A stretch of DNA of 64,000 nt from a candidate division WOR-3 bacterium (GCA_013177935.1 JABLXZ010000004.1:276059-340058), one strand, 5' to 3'. Numbered from the stretch's first letter, positions 18,529 to 28,100 are shown. Program-made: numbers and translations. Notes: a model not told the origin generated them from the letters alone.

Positions 18529-18556
18529 ATTTTAGCCTGAAACCGTAATCAGTCAA
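18529..18556 (-). promoter_or_regulatory. promoter of the rocD operon
   Basis: On the minus strand, TTGACT (18551-18556), a 16-base spacer and TAAAAT (18529-18534), then a leader of about 25 bases containing the AAAGGAG site for rocD. Confidence 0.7.
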
Positions 18557-18799
18557 TTGAAGGTCTTACCCATTCCTGCCTGAAACCGAATGACAAACAA
18601 GAATGGTACCAATCAGATAACTGTCCTTTTAAACCCGGTGCTAAAATACCATCCTGAACTTGGCATCAGATTTACCACCGTTAAAACACCAATTTCCCAT
18701 ACCATCCCGGAAACTACCCCGGGGTTGGGCAGGGAAATTTCGTTCCAATTTACTAACACCCGAATTTTCAAACTGTTATGTTAGGATACCAACCCCGGC

Positions 18800-18823
18800 G
18801 TTGTATACTTTAAAGTATACAAC
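18800..18823. repeat. perfect 24-bp palindrome, operator-like
   Basis: Two 11-base half-sites GTTGTATACTT and its complement around a central TA, with no mismatch. It lies 45 bases upstream of the predicted nuclease -35. There is no T-run after it, so a protein-binding site is more likely than a terminator. Confidence 0.7.
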
Positions 18824-18867
18824 CTACCGGGTAATTTATCGGCAGCAACAACCTTTTCGGTATATGG

Positions 18868-18895
18868 TTGAAGTTAATCTTATGCTCGCTAAAAT
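18868..18895 (+). promoter_or_regulatory. predicted leaderless promoter of the secreted nuclease
   Basis: TTGAAG at 18868-18873, a 16-base spacer, TAAAAT at 18890-18895, then 5 bases to GTG 18901. This decides the gene start: the upstream in-frame TTG at 18868 coincides with the -35 and is therefore unlikely to be the start. Confidence 0.5.
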
Positions 18896-18900
18896 TGAGT

Positions 18901-19689
18901 GTGCGACGACTGATTACCGTTTGTCTGTTGTCCTTCTGCCTTCTGAGCGCAACCGCAAATTCACCCTTACACCCTTATGGCGCACCTGACCCGTCTGAAC
19001 CAAACCTAAAAGTACTGCACTATCGGGCGTTTGACTGCGGATACCTGCCCCGGGTAAAAACTTCCCTCTGGGTCTCTTACCTTTACCATCGCGCAACCGC
19101 ACTTAACCGACCCCGATATCGGGGTAAGTTTATGCCCGACACCTTCCGGCTCAAAAAGTCCGAAGCCGCATTCCCGGCGGTTTACGAATCTGTGCCCGGA
19201 TTTATTCGCCATCAACTGGACAAGGGTCATCTCGCACCCGATGCCGCGATTAAGGTGTTTGGCACCGAGGCGCAAAAGGAAACCTACTTCCTCACCAACA
19301 TCATCCCCCAGTTTGCCAATACCAACCGGTTTATCTGGGCAGCGCTCGAGAAAAACATCCGGGATTGGGCAGGTTCAAAAGACACCGTCTGGGTAACGGT
19401 TGGACCGGTCTTTTATCCTGGTCAGGACACCTTCTGGCTCGGTACCCATCAGGTGCCGATTCCCCATGCCTGTTATTGCGTGGTGTTCAAAAGACCGGCA
19501 AAACTTATCGCCTTTGTCGTCCCGAACGACTCAATTCGGCGCACCGGCAAACACCTGCCCCGGTTTCTCGTCAGTGTGGACTCGGTAGAGAAGTTGACCG
19601 GTCTTGACCTCTTTCCCGGTCTGCCGCCTGTCCTCGAACAAAAGGTGGAACCGGCAAAACCGAAAAAGATGTGGCAATTTCGTCCTTAG
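18901..19689 (+). CDS. secreted DNA/RNA non-specific endonuclease (NUC1 family)
   Basis: A beta-beta-alpha-metal nuclease of the Serratia nuclease/NUC1 family, 262 residues from GTG 18901, exported by a signal peptide (RRLITVCLLSFCLLSATA). Seen: the active site as DKGH (residues 107-110, a variant of DRGH, general base His110) followed by LAPDAA, then NIIPQFANTN with the Mg-binding Asn, and TVWVTVGPVFY of the core sheet. It would cut extracellular DNA or RNA for nutrient use or defence. It stands alone with a predicted leaderless promoter and an upstream palindrome, so regulated expression is plausible. Confidence 0.88.
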   Translation: MRRLITVCLLSFCLLSATANSPLHPYGAPDPSEPNLKVLHYRAFDCGYLPRVKTSLWVSYLYHRATALNRPRYRGKFMPDTFRLKKSEAAFPAVYESVPGFIRHQLDKGHLAPDAAIKVFGTEAQKETYFLTNIIPQFANTNRFIWAALEKNIRDWAGSKDTVWVTVGPVFYPGQDTFWLGTHQVPIPHACYCVVFKRPAKLIAFVVPNDSIRRTGKHLPRFLVSVDSVEKLTGLDLFPGLPPVLEQKVEPAKPKKMWQFRP

Positions 19690-20199
19690 CCACAATACCG
19701 GGAAAATCGAGCATTCCGACACTCTTGCGGCGCGCCCTTCTTTGCTCCAGCCGTTGCCGGTCTGAATAGTGATGTTTACCACCCCTCATTTCTCACCCCC
19801 ATATAATTATAACATAAATTTCCGCATCTGGCAACAACCCTGCACCTCAAACCACCAGCAAAGAGCAGAGAAACCTTCTTCTTAATTTCTTTTCCCGCCT
19901 TTGCCGGAATTCACCTTTTCCCTTTTCTTGATTCTTATTCTCCCCGCCCTTGAAGTAATTTTCTTGTCTTTATCCCCCTTTGAAGTGTTTTTTATCTTTA
20001 TTCCTGCCCTTGAAGGTTTTTTCTTGTTTTTATCCCCGTCTTCGAAGGGTTTTTATCTTTTTCCCGCCCTTGAAGGGAGGGGAAAAAGGGGAGGGTGAGA
20101 ATGGAGGGAAGAGTGAAAAAATGTAGTGTGCTCCGTTTAAACTCGTCTCAAAAACTACCTTAGCCTCGCTTTTGCCCTATCTGGCTTCCGCGCTTCTAC
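19690..20199. other. 510-base intergenic region with degenerate tandem repeats
   Basis: The first 250 bases show nothing I can name. From 19941 to about 20080 there are five imperfect copies of a roughly 30-base unit. The reading frame across them (19901-20098) only mirrors the repeats and is not taken as a gene. No terminator is evident for either flanking gene. Confidence 0.55.
19941..20078. repeat. five degenerate ~30-bp tandem repeats
   Basis: Units begin at 19941, 19973, 20002, 20033 and 20062 (steps of 32, 29, 31 and 29 bases). Each has a C-run followed by CCCTTGAAG or a close variant, then a T-rich half such as GTTTTTTATCTTT. The strand asymmetry (pyrimidine-rich on +) is strong. Confidence 0.7.
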
Positions 20200-21063
20200 T
20201 TATCTCCCTTTCACAATTAACTTCTCGGTCCGCTTACCCGCCTGCACAAAATACACCCCGGACTTTATGTTATCAAGTTGGATTGTGACTATATTCTCTT
20301 TGCAATCCTCACCCTCTCTGTCATTGCGAGGGCGTGAGCCCGAAGCAATCTCTTTAACCAGCCTGCCATCACAGTCATAAATTTTAATTCGGTCCACACC
20401 CTCACTTAACCGAATAGTAAACGATGACCGCGCCGGATTCGGATAGACCACTAAGCCGTTGCGCGCCGAAGGCGAAGCAATCCCCTTTTCTTCTCCCGGC
20501 GGTACAAACTGATAAATCTGAAGTCCAGCATCCCAATCAGCCACATAGACATAAGAACCAGACACATAAACACCATAAGTATAGCGTGGTGTATCATAAT
20601 TGCCTATCTCCTGCGGATTTCTCGGGTCTGACACATCAATCACACGAAGCCCAGAATAATCAGCAACATAGGCATAAGAACCCGATACATAAACACCATA
20701 AGCAGAGTATGGTGTATCGTAAGAACCCAATTTTGAAGGCGAGTTCGGATTTGTAACATCCCAGATTTCAAGACCTGCCTGTCCATCAGCAATATAAAGA
20801 AGATTGCTGCGATAAAAGAACCCTTCAACGAAACCTCCTGTATGAATCGCCTCAGACACCTTTACCGGCTGTGAAGGGTTTGACACATCAAGGACATACA
20901 CGCCGCCACCGGAACCGCAAAACACAAGGTTTCTTGCTGAATCACAGGTTGCCGCCTGAGAAGGACCAAAGGGCCAGTTGCCGATAAGCCGCACATTCAA
21001 AGAGTCGGCAAATGCCGGTACCAAAAACAGCACCAGAACAAAGAGCAGAACTTTATATTTCAT
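20200..21063 (-). CDS. small secreted LVIVD-repeat propeller with sorting domain
   Basis: A 287-residue exported protein. Signal peptide, then about four LVIVD beta-propeller repeats (SGLRVIDVSDPRNPQEIGNY, AYGVYVSGSYAYVADY), and a C-terminal sorting domain (VVYPNPARSSFTIRL, GVYFVQAG, ending KLIVKGR). The propeller is too short to close alone, unlike the 689-residue relative at 42.8 kb. A palindromic DNA element encodes a hydrophilic insertion (SGSRPRNDREGEDC) between LVKEIA and VTIQL in the sorting domain. ATG 21063 has AGGGAGG upstream. Function unknown; a surface binding role is likely. Confidence 0.82.
   Translation of the reverse strand: MKYKVLLFVLVLFLVPAFADSLNVRLIGNWPFGPSQAATCDSARNLVFCGSGGGVYVLDVSNPSQPVKVSEAIHTGGFVEGFFYRSNLLYIADGQAGLEIWDVTNPNSPSKLGSYDTPYSAYGVYVSGSYAYVADYSGLRVIDVSDPRNPQEIGNYDTPRYTYGVYVSGSYVYVADWDAGLQIYQFVPPGEEKGIASPSARNGLVVYPNPARSSFTIRLSEGVDRIKIYDCDGRLVKEIASGSRPRNDREGEDCKENIVTIQLDNIKSGVYFVQAGKRTEKLIVKGR
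20302..20350. repeat. palindromic repeat element inside a coding region
   Basis: The stretch TCATTGCGAGGGCG then TGAGCCCGAAGCAATC (20321-20350) forms an imperfect hairpin (ATTGC..GGGC against GCCC..GCAAT). Its core resembles a dispersed palindromic element, with 'CATTGCGAG...GAAGCAATC' ends, known from many bacterial genomes. It is in frame with the LVIVD protein gene. Only one copy is seen in the window. Confidence 0.6.
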
Positions 21064-21132
21064 ACTGCCTCCCTTTTGTTTGTTTTGGCGAACCTCAACT
21101 GATGCCCGGCATCGTTATCACCTTGACAGCTG

Positions 21133-21161
21133 ACTATAACAAACCGCCACCAGCCTGTCAA
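21133..21161 (-). promoter_or_regulatory. promoter of the small LVIVD gene
   Basis: On the minus strand, TTGACA (21156-21161), a 17-base spacer and TATAGT (21133-21138). The start codon is about 63 bases from the predicted transcription start, with a strong Shine-Dalgarno. Confidence 0.75.
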
Positions 21162-21230
21162 CCCCTCACAAGTCAAAAACAGGTAAACCGGCACCGTTCT
21201 CAAGAAAGACCGCCGGAAAAAACACTTAAT

Positions 21231-21259
21231 TTGACTGAAACCCGCGGTTTGTTTATTAT
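21231..21259 (+). promoter_or_regulatory. promoter of serA operon
   Basis: TTGACT at 21231-21236, a 17-base spacer, TATTAT at 21254-21259; a leader of about 32 bases with AAGGGAG precedes ATG 21298. Confidence 0.7.
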
Positions 21260-21297
21260 AAATCAGGCTGTTAACACCAAACCAAGGGAGTTAAAAT

Positions 21298-22200
21298 ATG
21301 AAAGTAATCATTACCGACCCAATCGCCCCGGAAGGGGTTCAGATTTTGCGTTCTGCCGGCTTTACCGTTGATGAAAAGCCGGGCATTGCACCTGATGAGT
21401 TGTTAAAGGTAATTCCCGAATACGATGCCATCATCGTCCGCAGCGCTACCAAGGTCACCGCCGATGTGATTCAGGCGGGCAAGAACCTCAAAGTCATTGG
21501 CCGTGCCGGTGTTGGCTTGGACAATGTGGACAAAAAGGCGGCTGATGCCCGCGGCATCAAAGTGGTGAATACGCCCGAGGCAACCTCAATTTCGGTTGCC
21601 GAACTGGCACTGGGAATGATGTTCGCCTGTGCCCGTTCCATTCCGCAGGCAACCGCGTCCTTACGCGCCGGAAAGTGGGAGAAGAAGGCGTTCCACGGTA
21701 TCGAACTGTACGGCAAAACTTTGGGCATCATCGGTGCTGGTCGCATCGGCTCTGAACTGGCAAAAAGAGCCCTGGCACTCGGGATGAAGGTGCTGGTAAA
21801 CCGTCTTTCCGATAAGCCGGTACAGTATGGCGAAGCCTGCGACCTTGACCGTTTGTTAAAAGAGTCCGACTTCATCTCCCTCCACATCCCGAAAACCGAT
21901 AAGACCTATCACCTCCTCAACAAAGAGGCGTTTGCGAAGATGAAGAAAGGCGTAATCATCATCAACTGTGCCCGGGGTGGAGTGATTGATGAGGCGGCGC
22001 TTTACGAAGCGATTCAGTCCGGGATTGTAGCGATGGCGGCGCTGGATGTGTTTGAAAAGGAACCGCTTGATGACTTCAAACTGTTCTCTCTACCCCAGGT
22101 AATTGGCACCCCCCACATCGGCGCCCAGACCAGAGAGGGACAGCTGCGCGCCGGCGTCCAGATTGCCGAAAAGGTCCGGGATGCATTGAAGGGGGCATAA
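21298..22200 (+). CDS. serA: D-3-phosphoglycerate dehydrogenase (short form)
   Basis: An NAD-dependent D-2-hydroxyacid dehydrogenase, 300 residues, most like the short SerA that opens serine synthesis. Seen: the Rossmann motif GIIGAGRIGSE, the NCARGG segment with catalytic Arg, FEKEPL with Glu and TPHIGAQT with His, and the family signature GRAGVGLDNVD. It lacks the C-terminal ACT/ASB regulatory domains, so serine feedback is not expected. The stop codon overlaps the ATG of the DUF1015 gene by one base. SerA next to DUF1015 is a recurrent pair in anaerobes. Confidence 0.9.
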   Translation: MKVIITDPIAPEGVQILRSAGFTVDEKPGIAPDELLKVIPEYDAIIVRSATKVTADVIQAGKNLKVIGRAGVGLDNVDKKAADARGIKVVNTPEATSISVAELALGMMFACARSIPQATASLRAGKWEKKAFHGIELYGKTLGIIGAGRIGSELAKRALALGMKVLVNRLSDKPVQYGEACDLDRLLKESDFISLHIPKTDKTYHLLNKEAFAKMKKGVIIINCARGGVIDEAALYEAIQSGIVAMAALDVFEKEPLDDFKLFSLPQVIGTPHIGAQTREGQLRAGVQIAEKVRDALKGA

Positions 22201-23486
22201 TGGCGGATGTCCGACCATTTCCGGCAATCCATTACAACCTGACGAAGATTGGCGACCTCAGTAAGGTGATTACCCAGCCTTACGACAAGGTCACACCCGA
22301 GATGCGCGAACGGTATCTGAAACAGCACCAGTTCAGTTTCATCAATCTCATCCTGCCCAAAAGCGATGACCCGTATTCATTTTCGGCAAACACCTGTCAC
22401 CGCTGGCTTGAGCAAGGCATTCTTGTGCGCAAAACCAAACCCGCTTTCTACATCCTTGAAGAGGAGTTTGAAATTGAAGGCAAAAGAATGCGGCGCAAAG
22501 GGTTCATCGGTGCCATCCGGGTTGAAGAGTTTGAAAAAGGAACCGTCCTGCCTCACGAGTTTACCCATTCCGGACCAAAGGCGGACCGGTTAGCACTTTT
22601 GCGCGCCACGAAAAAAGACTACGAGCAGATATTCTTCCTCTATCCCGACCCGAAAGGTGAAATTGAACGGTTGCTGGACAGCAAAAAAGGTGCTGAGCCC
22701 GAGCTGATTGCCACCGATGAGTTTAATGTTGTCCACCGGCTCTGGCAGGTCAATGACCAGGACTGGATTAATGCCTTGCACCAGGCGATGCGGGAACAGG
22801 TGGTATTGATTGCCGATGGCCACCACCGTTATGAGACCGCACTCAACTACCGCCGGGAGATGGAACAGAAGGGAAATGTACCCGCCAATGCTGCGCTTAG
22901 GTTCAAAACCGCTGCCTTCTTCAAAATCACCGACCCCGGACTCGTAATTCTGCCCACCCACCGCTTGCTGAAAACAATAAACATTTCGCCCGATGAGGCG
23001 CTCTCCCGCCTGAACAACCTGTTTGAAGTTAAACCGGTATCTGACCAGAGCGCAAAGTCCGAACTGGAAAAACACAAAACTGAGCATGCGTTTGTTGTCT
23101 ATTTTGGCAGGGGCAAAAGTTATCTGCTTATCTTACGCAACCTTCAGGCGGCGAAAGCTCTGCTACCCGCAGAAAAGAGCCCGGAGTACAAAGAACTGGA
23201 TGTGGCGCTCCTCCACGCCTTAATAATCGATAATGTATTTGGCATCAAACCGGCTGAAACCGAAAACCGGGTGCTATATGAACGGTACTGGCACGACACC
23301 GTTGCCCGCGTTGACTCCGGCGAAGCCGCCTGTGCCCTGTTCCTCAACCCAACACGGCCCGAACAGGTGCAGAAACTGGCAGAAAAGATGGAGCGGATGC
23401 CCCAAAAGTCAACCGACTTTTTCCCGAAACTGATTTCCGGAATGGTCTTTATGGATGTGGCGGAAACGGAGGTGCTTCCGGATTAG
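22200..23486 (+). CDS. DUF1015 family protein
   Basis: A 428-residue soluble protein matching DUF1015 (N-terminal PFPAIHYN and TQPYDKVTPEMRERY; central IADGHHRYETALNYRREM). The family is widespread and often next to serA, but its activity is unproven; the conserved DGHHRYE motif suggests a metal- or nucleotide-binding site. It overlaps serA by one base and abuts the GTPase gene, so the three are one transcript. Confidence 0.85.
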   Translation: MADVRPFPAIHYNLTKIGDLSKVITQPYDKVTPEMRERYLKQHQFSFINLILPKSDDPYSFSANTCHRWLEQGILVRKTKPAFYILEEEFEIEGKRMRRKGFIGAIRVEEFEKGTVLPHEFTHSGPKADRLALLRATKKDYEQIFFLYPDPKGEIERLLDSKKGAEPELIATDEFNVVHRLWQVNDQDWINALHQAMREQVVLIADGHHRYETALNYRREMEQKGNVPANAALRFKTAAFFKITDPGLVILPTHRLLKTINISPDEALSRLNNLFEVKPVSDQSAKSELEKHKTEHAFVVYFGRGKSYLLILRNLQAAKALLPAEKSPEYKELDVALLHALIIDNVFGIKPAETENRVLYERYWHDTVARVDSGEAACALFLNPTRPEQVQKLAEKMERMPQKSTDFFPKLISGMVFMDVAETEVLPD

Positions 23487-24449
23487 ATGCCGGCAAACTT
23501 AACACCTGAGTTCAAGCAAGCCGAAGAGCGGTTCCGTCAGGCAAAAACGCCCGAAGAAAAACTGCTCTGCCTTGAAGAGATGCTTGCAACCATCCCCAAG
23601 CACAAAGGCACCGAAAAGATGCAGGCGGACATCAAAAGCCGCATCGCCCGGCTGCGCCGCGAACTTTCTGAAGGCAAAGGTGGTGGCAAACGTTCTGACT
23701 GGTTCCATATTGAAAAACAGGGCGCGGGTCAGGTGGCGGTATTTGGTCCGCCCAACTGCGGCAAATCTGCCCTAGTGCGGAAGTTGACCGGTTTAAACAC
23801 CGAGGTCGCCGCCTACCCTTTTACCACCACCCGACCGATGGCAGGAATGATGCGGTTTGAAGAAATCCAGATTCAACTGATTGACACGCCACCCCTTGAA
23901 AAAGATTCCCCTGCCTGGCTCTTTCACATCCTGCGCACCGCGGATGCGCTCGTCTGGCTCATTGACCTGAGCGACGACACTTTGCTTGAAACCACCGAAC
24001 AGGTTGAGCAACTTTTAATCCAGAACCGCATCATCGGACCCGAAGCTTATCGCCAGCCACCTTTACTGCGGGTTGGCACCAAGGTTGATGCCCCTGGTGC
24101 TCTGGACCGGCTTGCGGTGCTGAAAGAACTGCTGGGCGAAATTCCATTGCTTCTCGTCTCAGTTGAGACCAAACAGGGACTGGATGAGTTTCGCCGTGCC
24201 GCCTTCACCAGTTTGAACATCATCCGCGTTTACACCAAAAAACCGGGCAAACCGCCTGATTTGCAGGACCCGGTAATTCTCAAAAATCCGGCAACGGTGA
24301 TTGACGCCGCCTACTATCTCCACAAAGACTTTGCCCGCAAACTTTCCTATGCCCGGCTCTGGAACGCAAGCGGCTTTTCGGGCCAGCGCGTGGAACGGGA
24401 GCATATCCTTACCGACAAGGACATCGTCGAATTTCATATTCAGGAATAG
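23487..24449 (+). CDS. DRG/Obg-like GTPase with TGS domain
   Basis: A 320-residue GTPase of the OBG/HflX-like superfamily closest to the DRG group. Seen: an N-terminal helical region (residues 1-70), G1 GPPNCGKS (87-94), G2 in TTTRPMAGMM, G3 as DTPP, G4 as TKVD, and a C-terminal TGS domain (IRVYTKKPGKPPD to DIVEFHIQE) that usually contacts RNA or ribosome factors. DRG proteins work in ribosome maturation or translation. The G3 loop is DTPP where DTPG would be usual. ATG follows directly on the DUF1015 stop. Confidence 0.87.
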   Translation: MPANLTPEFKQAEERFRQAKTPEEKLLCLEEMLATIPKHKGTEKMQADIKSRIARLRRELSEGKGGGKRSDWFHIEKQGAGQVAVFGPPNCGKSALVRKLTGLNTEVAAYPFTTTRPMAGMMRFEEIQIQLIDTPPLEKDSPAWLFHILRTADALVWLIDLSDDTLLETTEQVEQLLIQNRIIGPEAYRQPPLLRVGTKVDAPGALDRLAVLKELLGEIPLLLVSVETKQGLDEFRRAAFTSLNIIRVYTKKPGKPPDLQDPVILKNPATVIDAAYYLHKDFARKLSYARLWNASGFSGQRVEREHILTDKDIVEFHIQE

Positions 24450-24565
24450 CTTCGCTGGGAACCACCGGTTTAAATCTTGCTGCCTCAGAAATTGCTAAAA
24501 CTGTCCGCCTTCCGCTGTCGGCAGCAATGTAGAACTGATAAACACTTCTCCGCGTAATCCACCTA

Positions 24566-24594
24566 TTGACAATTGTCAACAAACTGATTATAAT
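24566..24594 (+). promoter_or_regulatory. promoter with overlapping palindromic operators
   Basis: TTGACA (24566-24571), a 17-base spacer, TATAAT (24589-24594): a consensus promoter for the A+T-rich cargo block. The -35 is half of a perfect 14-bp palindrome TTGACAATTGTCAA (24566-24579). A second perfect palindrome, GCTCAATTGAGC (24604-24615), lies just after the expected transcription start. Both are suited to repressor binding. Confidence 0.75.
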
Positions 24595-24635
24595 AAACAT
24601 GGTGCTCAATTGAGCTTGTTGACCGAGGAACCTTT

Positions 24636-25163
24636 ATGAGACTGTCTCTTTCATTCATTCTGAATCTCACCGTACCCCTTCCCCTTTTAGCCCCGATGAC
24701 CTGGAGCGAAGCAACAATGTGTGCGCCCTGGGACCCGAAGTGCGGTCATACCTCAGTGGTTTATGACGATAAAATCTGGGTTATGGGAGGATGGTTCTAT
24801 AGTGAATCAACAATGATAGTATTATTAAACGATGTCTGGTATTCCACCAGTTTGAATGAAATTAGCGAGCGTAACCCCGCGCAAAAAGGTTTAATAACTG
24901 ACCTGGAAATCGGTACCAATCCATTCAGGAGCGGAACTATAATAGCCTATAATCTGACAAAACCAAGAGCGGTGCAACTAAACATTTATGACAGTCTTGG
25001 AAAAGAGGTTGCGATTCTGTTTAAGGACAGGCAAGGGAGCGGGGCTCATAAGATAAAATGGAATGGCACTGATGCGGCAGGCAAAACAATCCCTGCCGGC
25101 ACCTATTTCCTCCACTTAAAGACACCCGCTCGTACAGTAATAAAGAAGATAGTAAAACTTTAA
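24636..25163 (+). CDS. miniature secreted Kelch-like protein with sorting domain
   Basis: 175 residues: a signal peptide, one Kelch-type blade (CGHTSVVYDDKIWVMGGWFY with LNDVWYST), then directly a sorting domain (NPFRSGTIIAYNLTKPRAVQ, AGTYFLHLK, ending KIVKL). Full Kelch propellers need five to seven blades, so this looks like a larger gene shortened by internal deletion, yet the frame is open. GAGG precedes the ATG. It is the first gene of the A+T-rich block under a strong promoter. Confidence 0.65.
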   Translation: MRLSLSFILNLTVPLPLLAPMTWSEATMCAPWDPKCGHTSVVYDDKIWVMGGWFYSESTMIVLLNDVWYSTSLNEISERNPAQKGLITDLEIGTNPFRSGTIIAYNLTKPRAVQLNIYDSLGKEVAILFKDRQGSGAHKIKWNGTDAAGKTIPAGTYFLHLKTPARTVIKKIVKL

Positions 25164-25178
25164 TAAAATGAGGAAGAA

Positions 25179-28100
25179 ATGAAAAAAGTGTATCTTACCG
25201 TTCTTCCGTTTCTTGTTTTATTCATATTAGTTTCCTTTCGCTCCCTTTATGGAACTATTTACTACTGGGATTTGTTTGAGCGAAATTCGCTCACGCCCTG
25301 GACCGAACAAATTCAGGGTTCTGGCGTGGTGACTTTAGAGGGCGAACCAGATAACTTAATATATTCTGCTCATCAAAGACATGGAGAAAAGAGTATAAAA
25401 GTAAGAGACGGCGACGATACTTCTTACGCAAGCGCCAGTTGTCCTTTCCCCTCTCTGGCCGATCAAGAAAGAGAATTTATGGTTGAATTTTATTTTTATA
25501 TCCCTTCTGCCACTTCTTCGGGAAATTGGGATTTGTTGAGGGACCTCTTTCTATACAAACCATCAAGAAACAACGGACCGGCAAATATCTCAATCGTTTT
25601 GGTGCAACCATTTGATTCTTCTAACGGAAAAAAATACTGGAGACTAAGAATTGAAGATGGCCAGGGTGCCCATTCTATTTCCTATCCAGAAAGTTTGAGT
25701 TTTTGGCATAGATTTCAAATTCACCAGTTAGAATCTGGTGTTGTAAATCTGTGGATAAATGGAGATTCAATTGGTAGTTTTATCTCCTCAAGTTCCACCT
25801 TGCCGCCTGATAAGATTACCATTGGCACATTGGAAGGAATGCAGAATGGAACCGCCTTTTGGGACGATTTTATTATAACCACGCCTCCACAGAATGCAAA
25901 GCACCCAAGAGTTTATTTTGACTCTCTCTTTATTCCAGAGTTAAGGAATCGAAGAACTAATGCAGATTCAACACCGATTGGCGTAAGTTATAAAACCTTG
26001 TGGGATAGACGAAGAAAATGGTTAGATTCGTTAGCGGCGGATATTCCTGACCAAAACGGCTACTTCCTCAACTATCCTTATTATGAGCCTCCCGGGAAAC
26101 GGACAACTCATCCACCCGACACGCTCGTAAAGTGGGACTTCATCGCAATGAGATGGGAACGAAGGATGGAGTTGGCAGCCTTTGTTTTAAAAATTGATTC
26201 AGAAAACTCACCAGGTCTGTTTGATACTTTACGACCTTGTCTAAGGGCAATAACAAAGTGGCAACGATGGGTTAATCCGATAGATACACCATTTAACAAC
26301 CTGCCTTTCCCACCTTTTGAATATTGTGGTCATTCAACCGCTTTTATCACTCGGGGGGTAGCGGTTGTCTATGACTTAATCTACGATAGGTTGTCAAATT
26401 ACGAACGAATGTCAATCCAAAATATCATCCTCACTCACGGAATCGGGCAAATCTATCTCGGGCTTAAAAAGGGCATTTATTACCGAGAGGGCTGGTATTG
26501 GACCAATTGGGGATGTTTATATGCCTCGGCATTAGGAATCGCCTGCTTATCGCTTGATGATAGTGTGACAATCCCGCAATACTGGAATTTCGTCCGCAAC
26601 GAATTTTTAACAAAACTTTTATCACCTACTGATCAGGGAGGCACTTTTGACCCACTCGGCACCAGTGATGAAGGGCTTTCTTATGGTACATTTAGCGTTC
26701 AATCCCTTGCCCGGTTGGCTGAGGCGATGAAAAATGTCCTCGGCGACCATTCTTTATACGCAGAACCCTATCTTAGAGAATATATCAACGGGTTTATTCA
26801 TCTTTTAGTCTCCGGCTGGAATAACATGGTTATGTTTGGAGATGTGCAGTTGGGGTATGGCGTTAGGGGCATACCGGCAGATGCCTTTTATATCCTTACT
26901 AAATATTACCAAAGTGAACTTGGACAATGGCTATTGGGAAAATTGGTTCAATACGATGAGTTACAAGGGAACGATCGGATTTGGGGATGGCCCATTTCTT
27001 ATCTGCCTCATTTTATATGCTTAGATGCTACCCTTCAGGTTAAAGAACCCAAGGAAGTACTGAATCTCACTAGGTATTTTAACCAGATAGGTTGGATAAG
27101 TTCTCGTACTGATTGGAGCGATAATGGTCTAGTAGTGGCCTTTAAATCTGGACCCTGTTATACTGGGCATGGCTACCACCAGGATAATAATAATTTCGTA
27201 ATAGGGAAAAAGGGGTGGTGGCTTGTCACCGACCGAGGTTATCGGACAGGTGATATAAGCCATTATCACAATGTTCTTACTGTAGATAATCAGGGTCAAG
27301 CATCACAGCCGCCGCGTGACGGAAGAATAACTGCTTTTGATACATCTTGTGCTGATGCCCAATTTATCTTTTTAAAAGGCGACGCATATAATAGTTATTC
27401 ATATAACTACTATGGTAATCCTTTACTAAGGTGGTGGTTGCGGAGTGGCGTTTTGGTAAAAAAACCGGTGCAATGTTTTATTCTCTATGATGATATAAAA
27501 AGTGATGTTCCGAGAAATTTAGACTGGCGATTGCGCCCCGAATACCGCACAGCTTATTATGGTGGTGACAGCATTCTCATGCCAGGAAGACTCTTAGTAA
27601 AATTCCTTCTTCCTGACACCCCCAGAATTGAATGGGATATAGATACCATCCCGCGACCACATTATTCTACTGAGGCGTTTCTGGAAAATTACGGATGTCT
27701 GCTTGATACTATTGAGAGCGACGGAGATGCGCATTCTGTTTTTAATGTCGCTCCGAATCGCAGTGACACTTCTGTTTACCGGGCACAATATCTTACCGTT
27801 TTTCTCCCCCTCCGCGGCACAACACGACCCCCTATTGTTAGAATTGACGGCTCAACAATGGTCGGGGCTCTTGTCAAAAATAGTGCTGTAATGTTCAGTA
27901 AATTAGGGCCAGGACTTCCAGTTGATGAGGTGCAATTTCAGCTCGAGGCTTCTCAGGCAGAAACGGCAGACATTTTTCTCGTTGATTTATTACCGAACTC
28001 CTCCTACACTCTCTTTGTGTTCAATGAGGATGACAGTTTAATATCTTCTAATGTCTATCCAACTACCTCAGAGGGTTGTCTTTATTTTAGAGCCTTGATA

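Larger units (their letters stand above)
18497..18900. other. 404-base intergenic region between rocD and the nuclease gene
   Basis: Holds the divergent rocD promoter (18529-18556), a perfect 24-bp palindrome (18800-18823) and the nuclease promoter (18868-18895). The middle part, about 18560-18790, is A+T-rich, has no ORF with coding character and no hairpin I can support. Confidence 0.6.

Noticed and set aside
19941..20078. CRISPR array
   Set aside because: Copies are diverged and contiguous with no unique spacers, and there are no cas genes.
19901..20098. A 65-codon frame rich in Phe, Leu and Pro
   Set aside because: It only translates the degenerate tandem repeat, and no ribosome site precedes it.
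24409..24609. A minus-strand 66-codon frame before the Kelch-like gene
   Set aside because: It overlaps the GTPase 3' end and the consensus promoter on the other strand, and has no motif.
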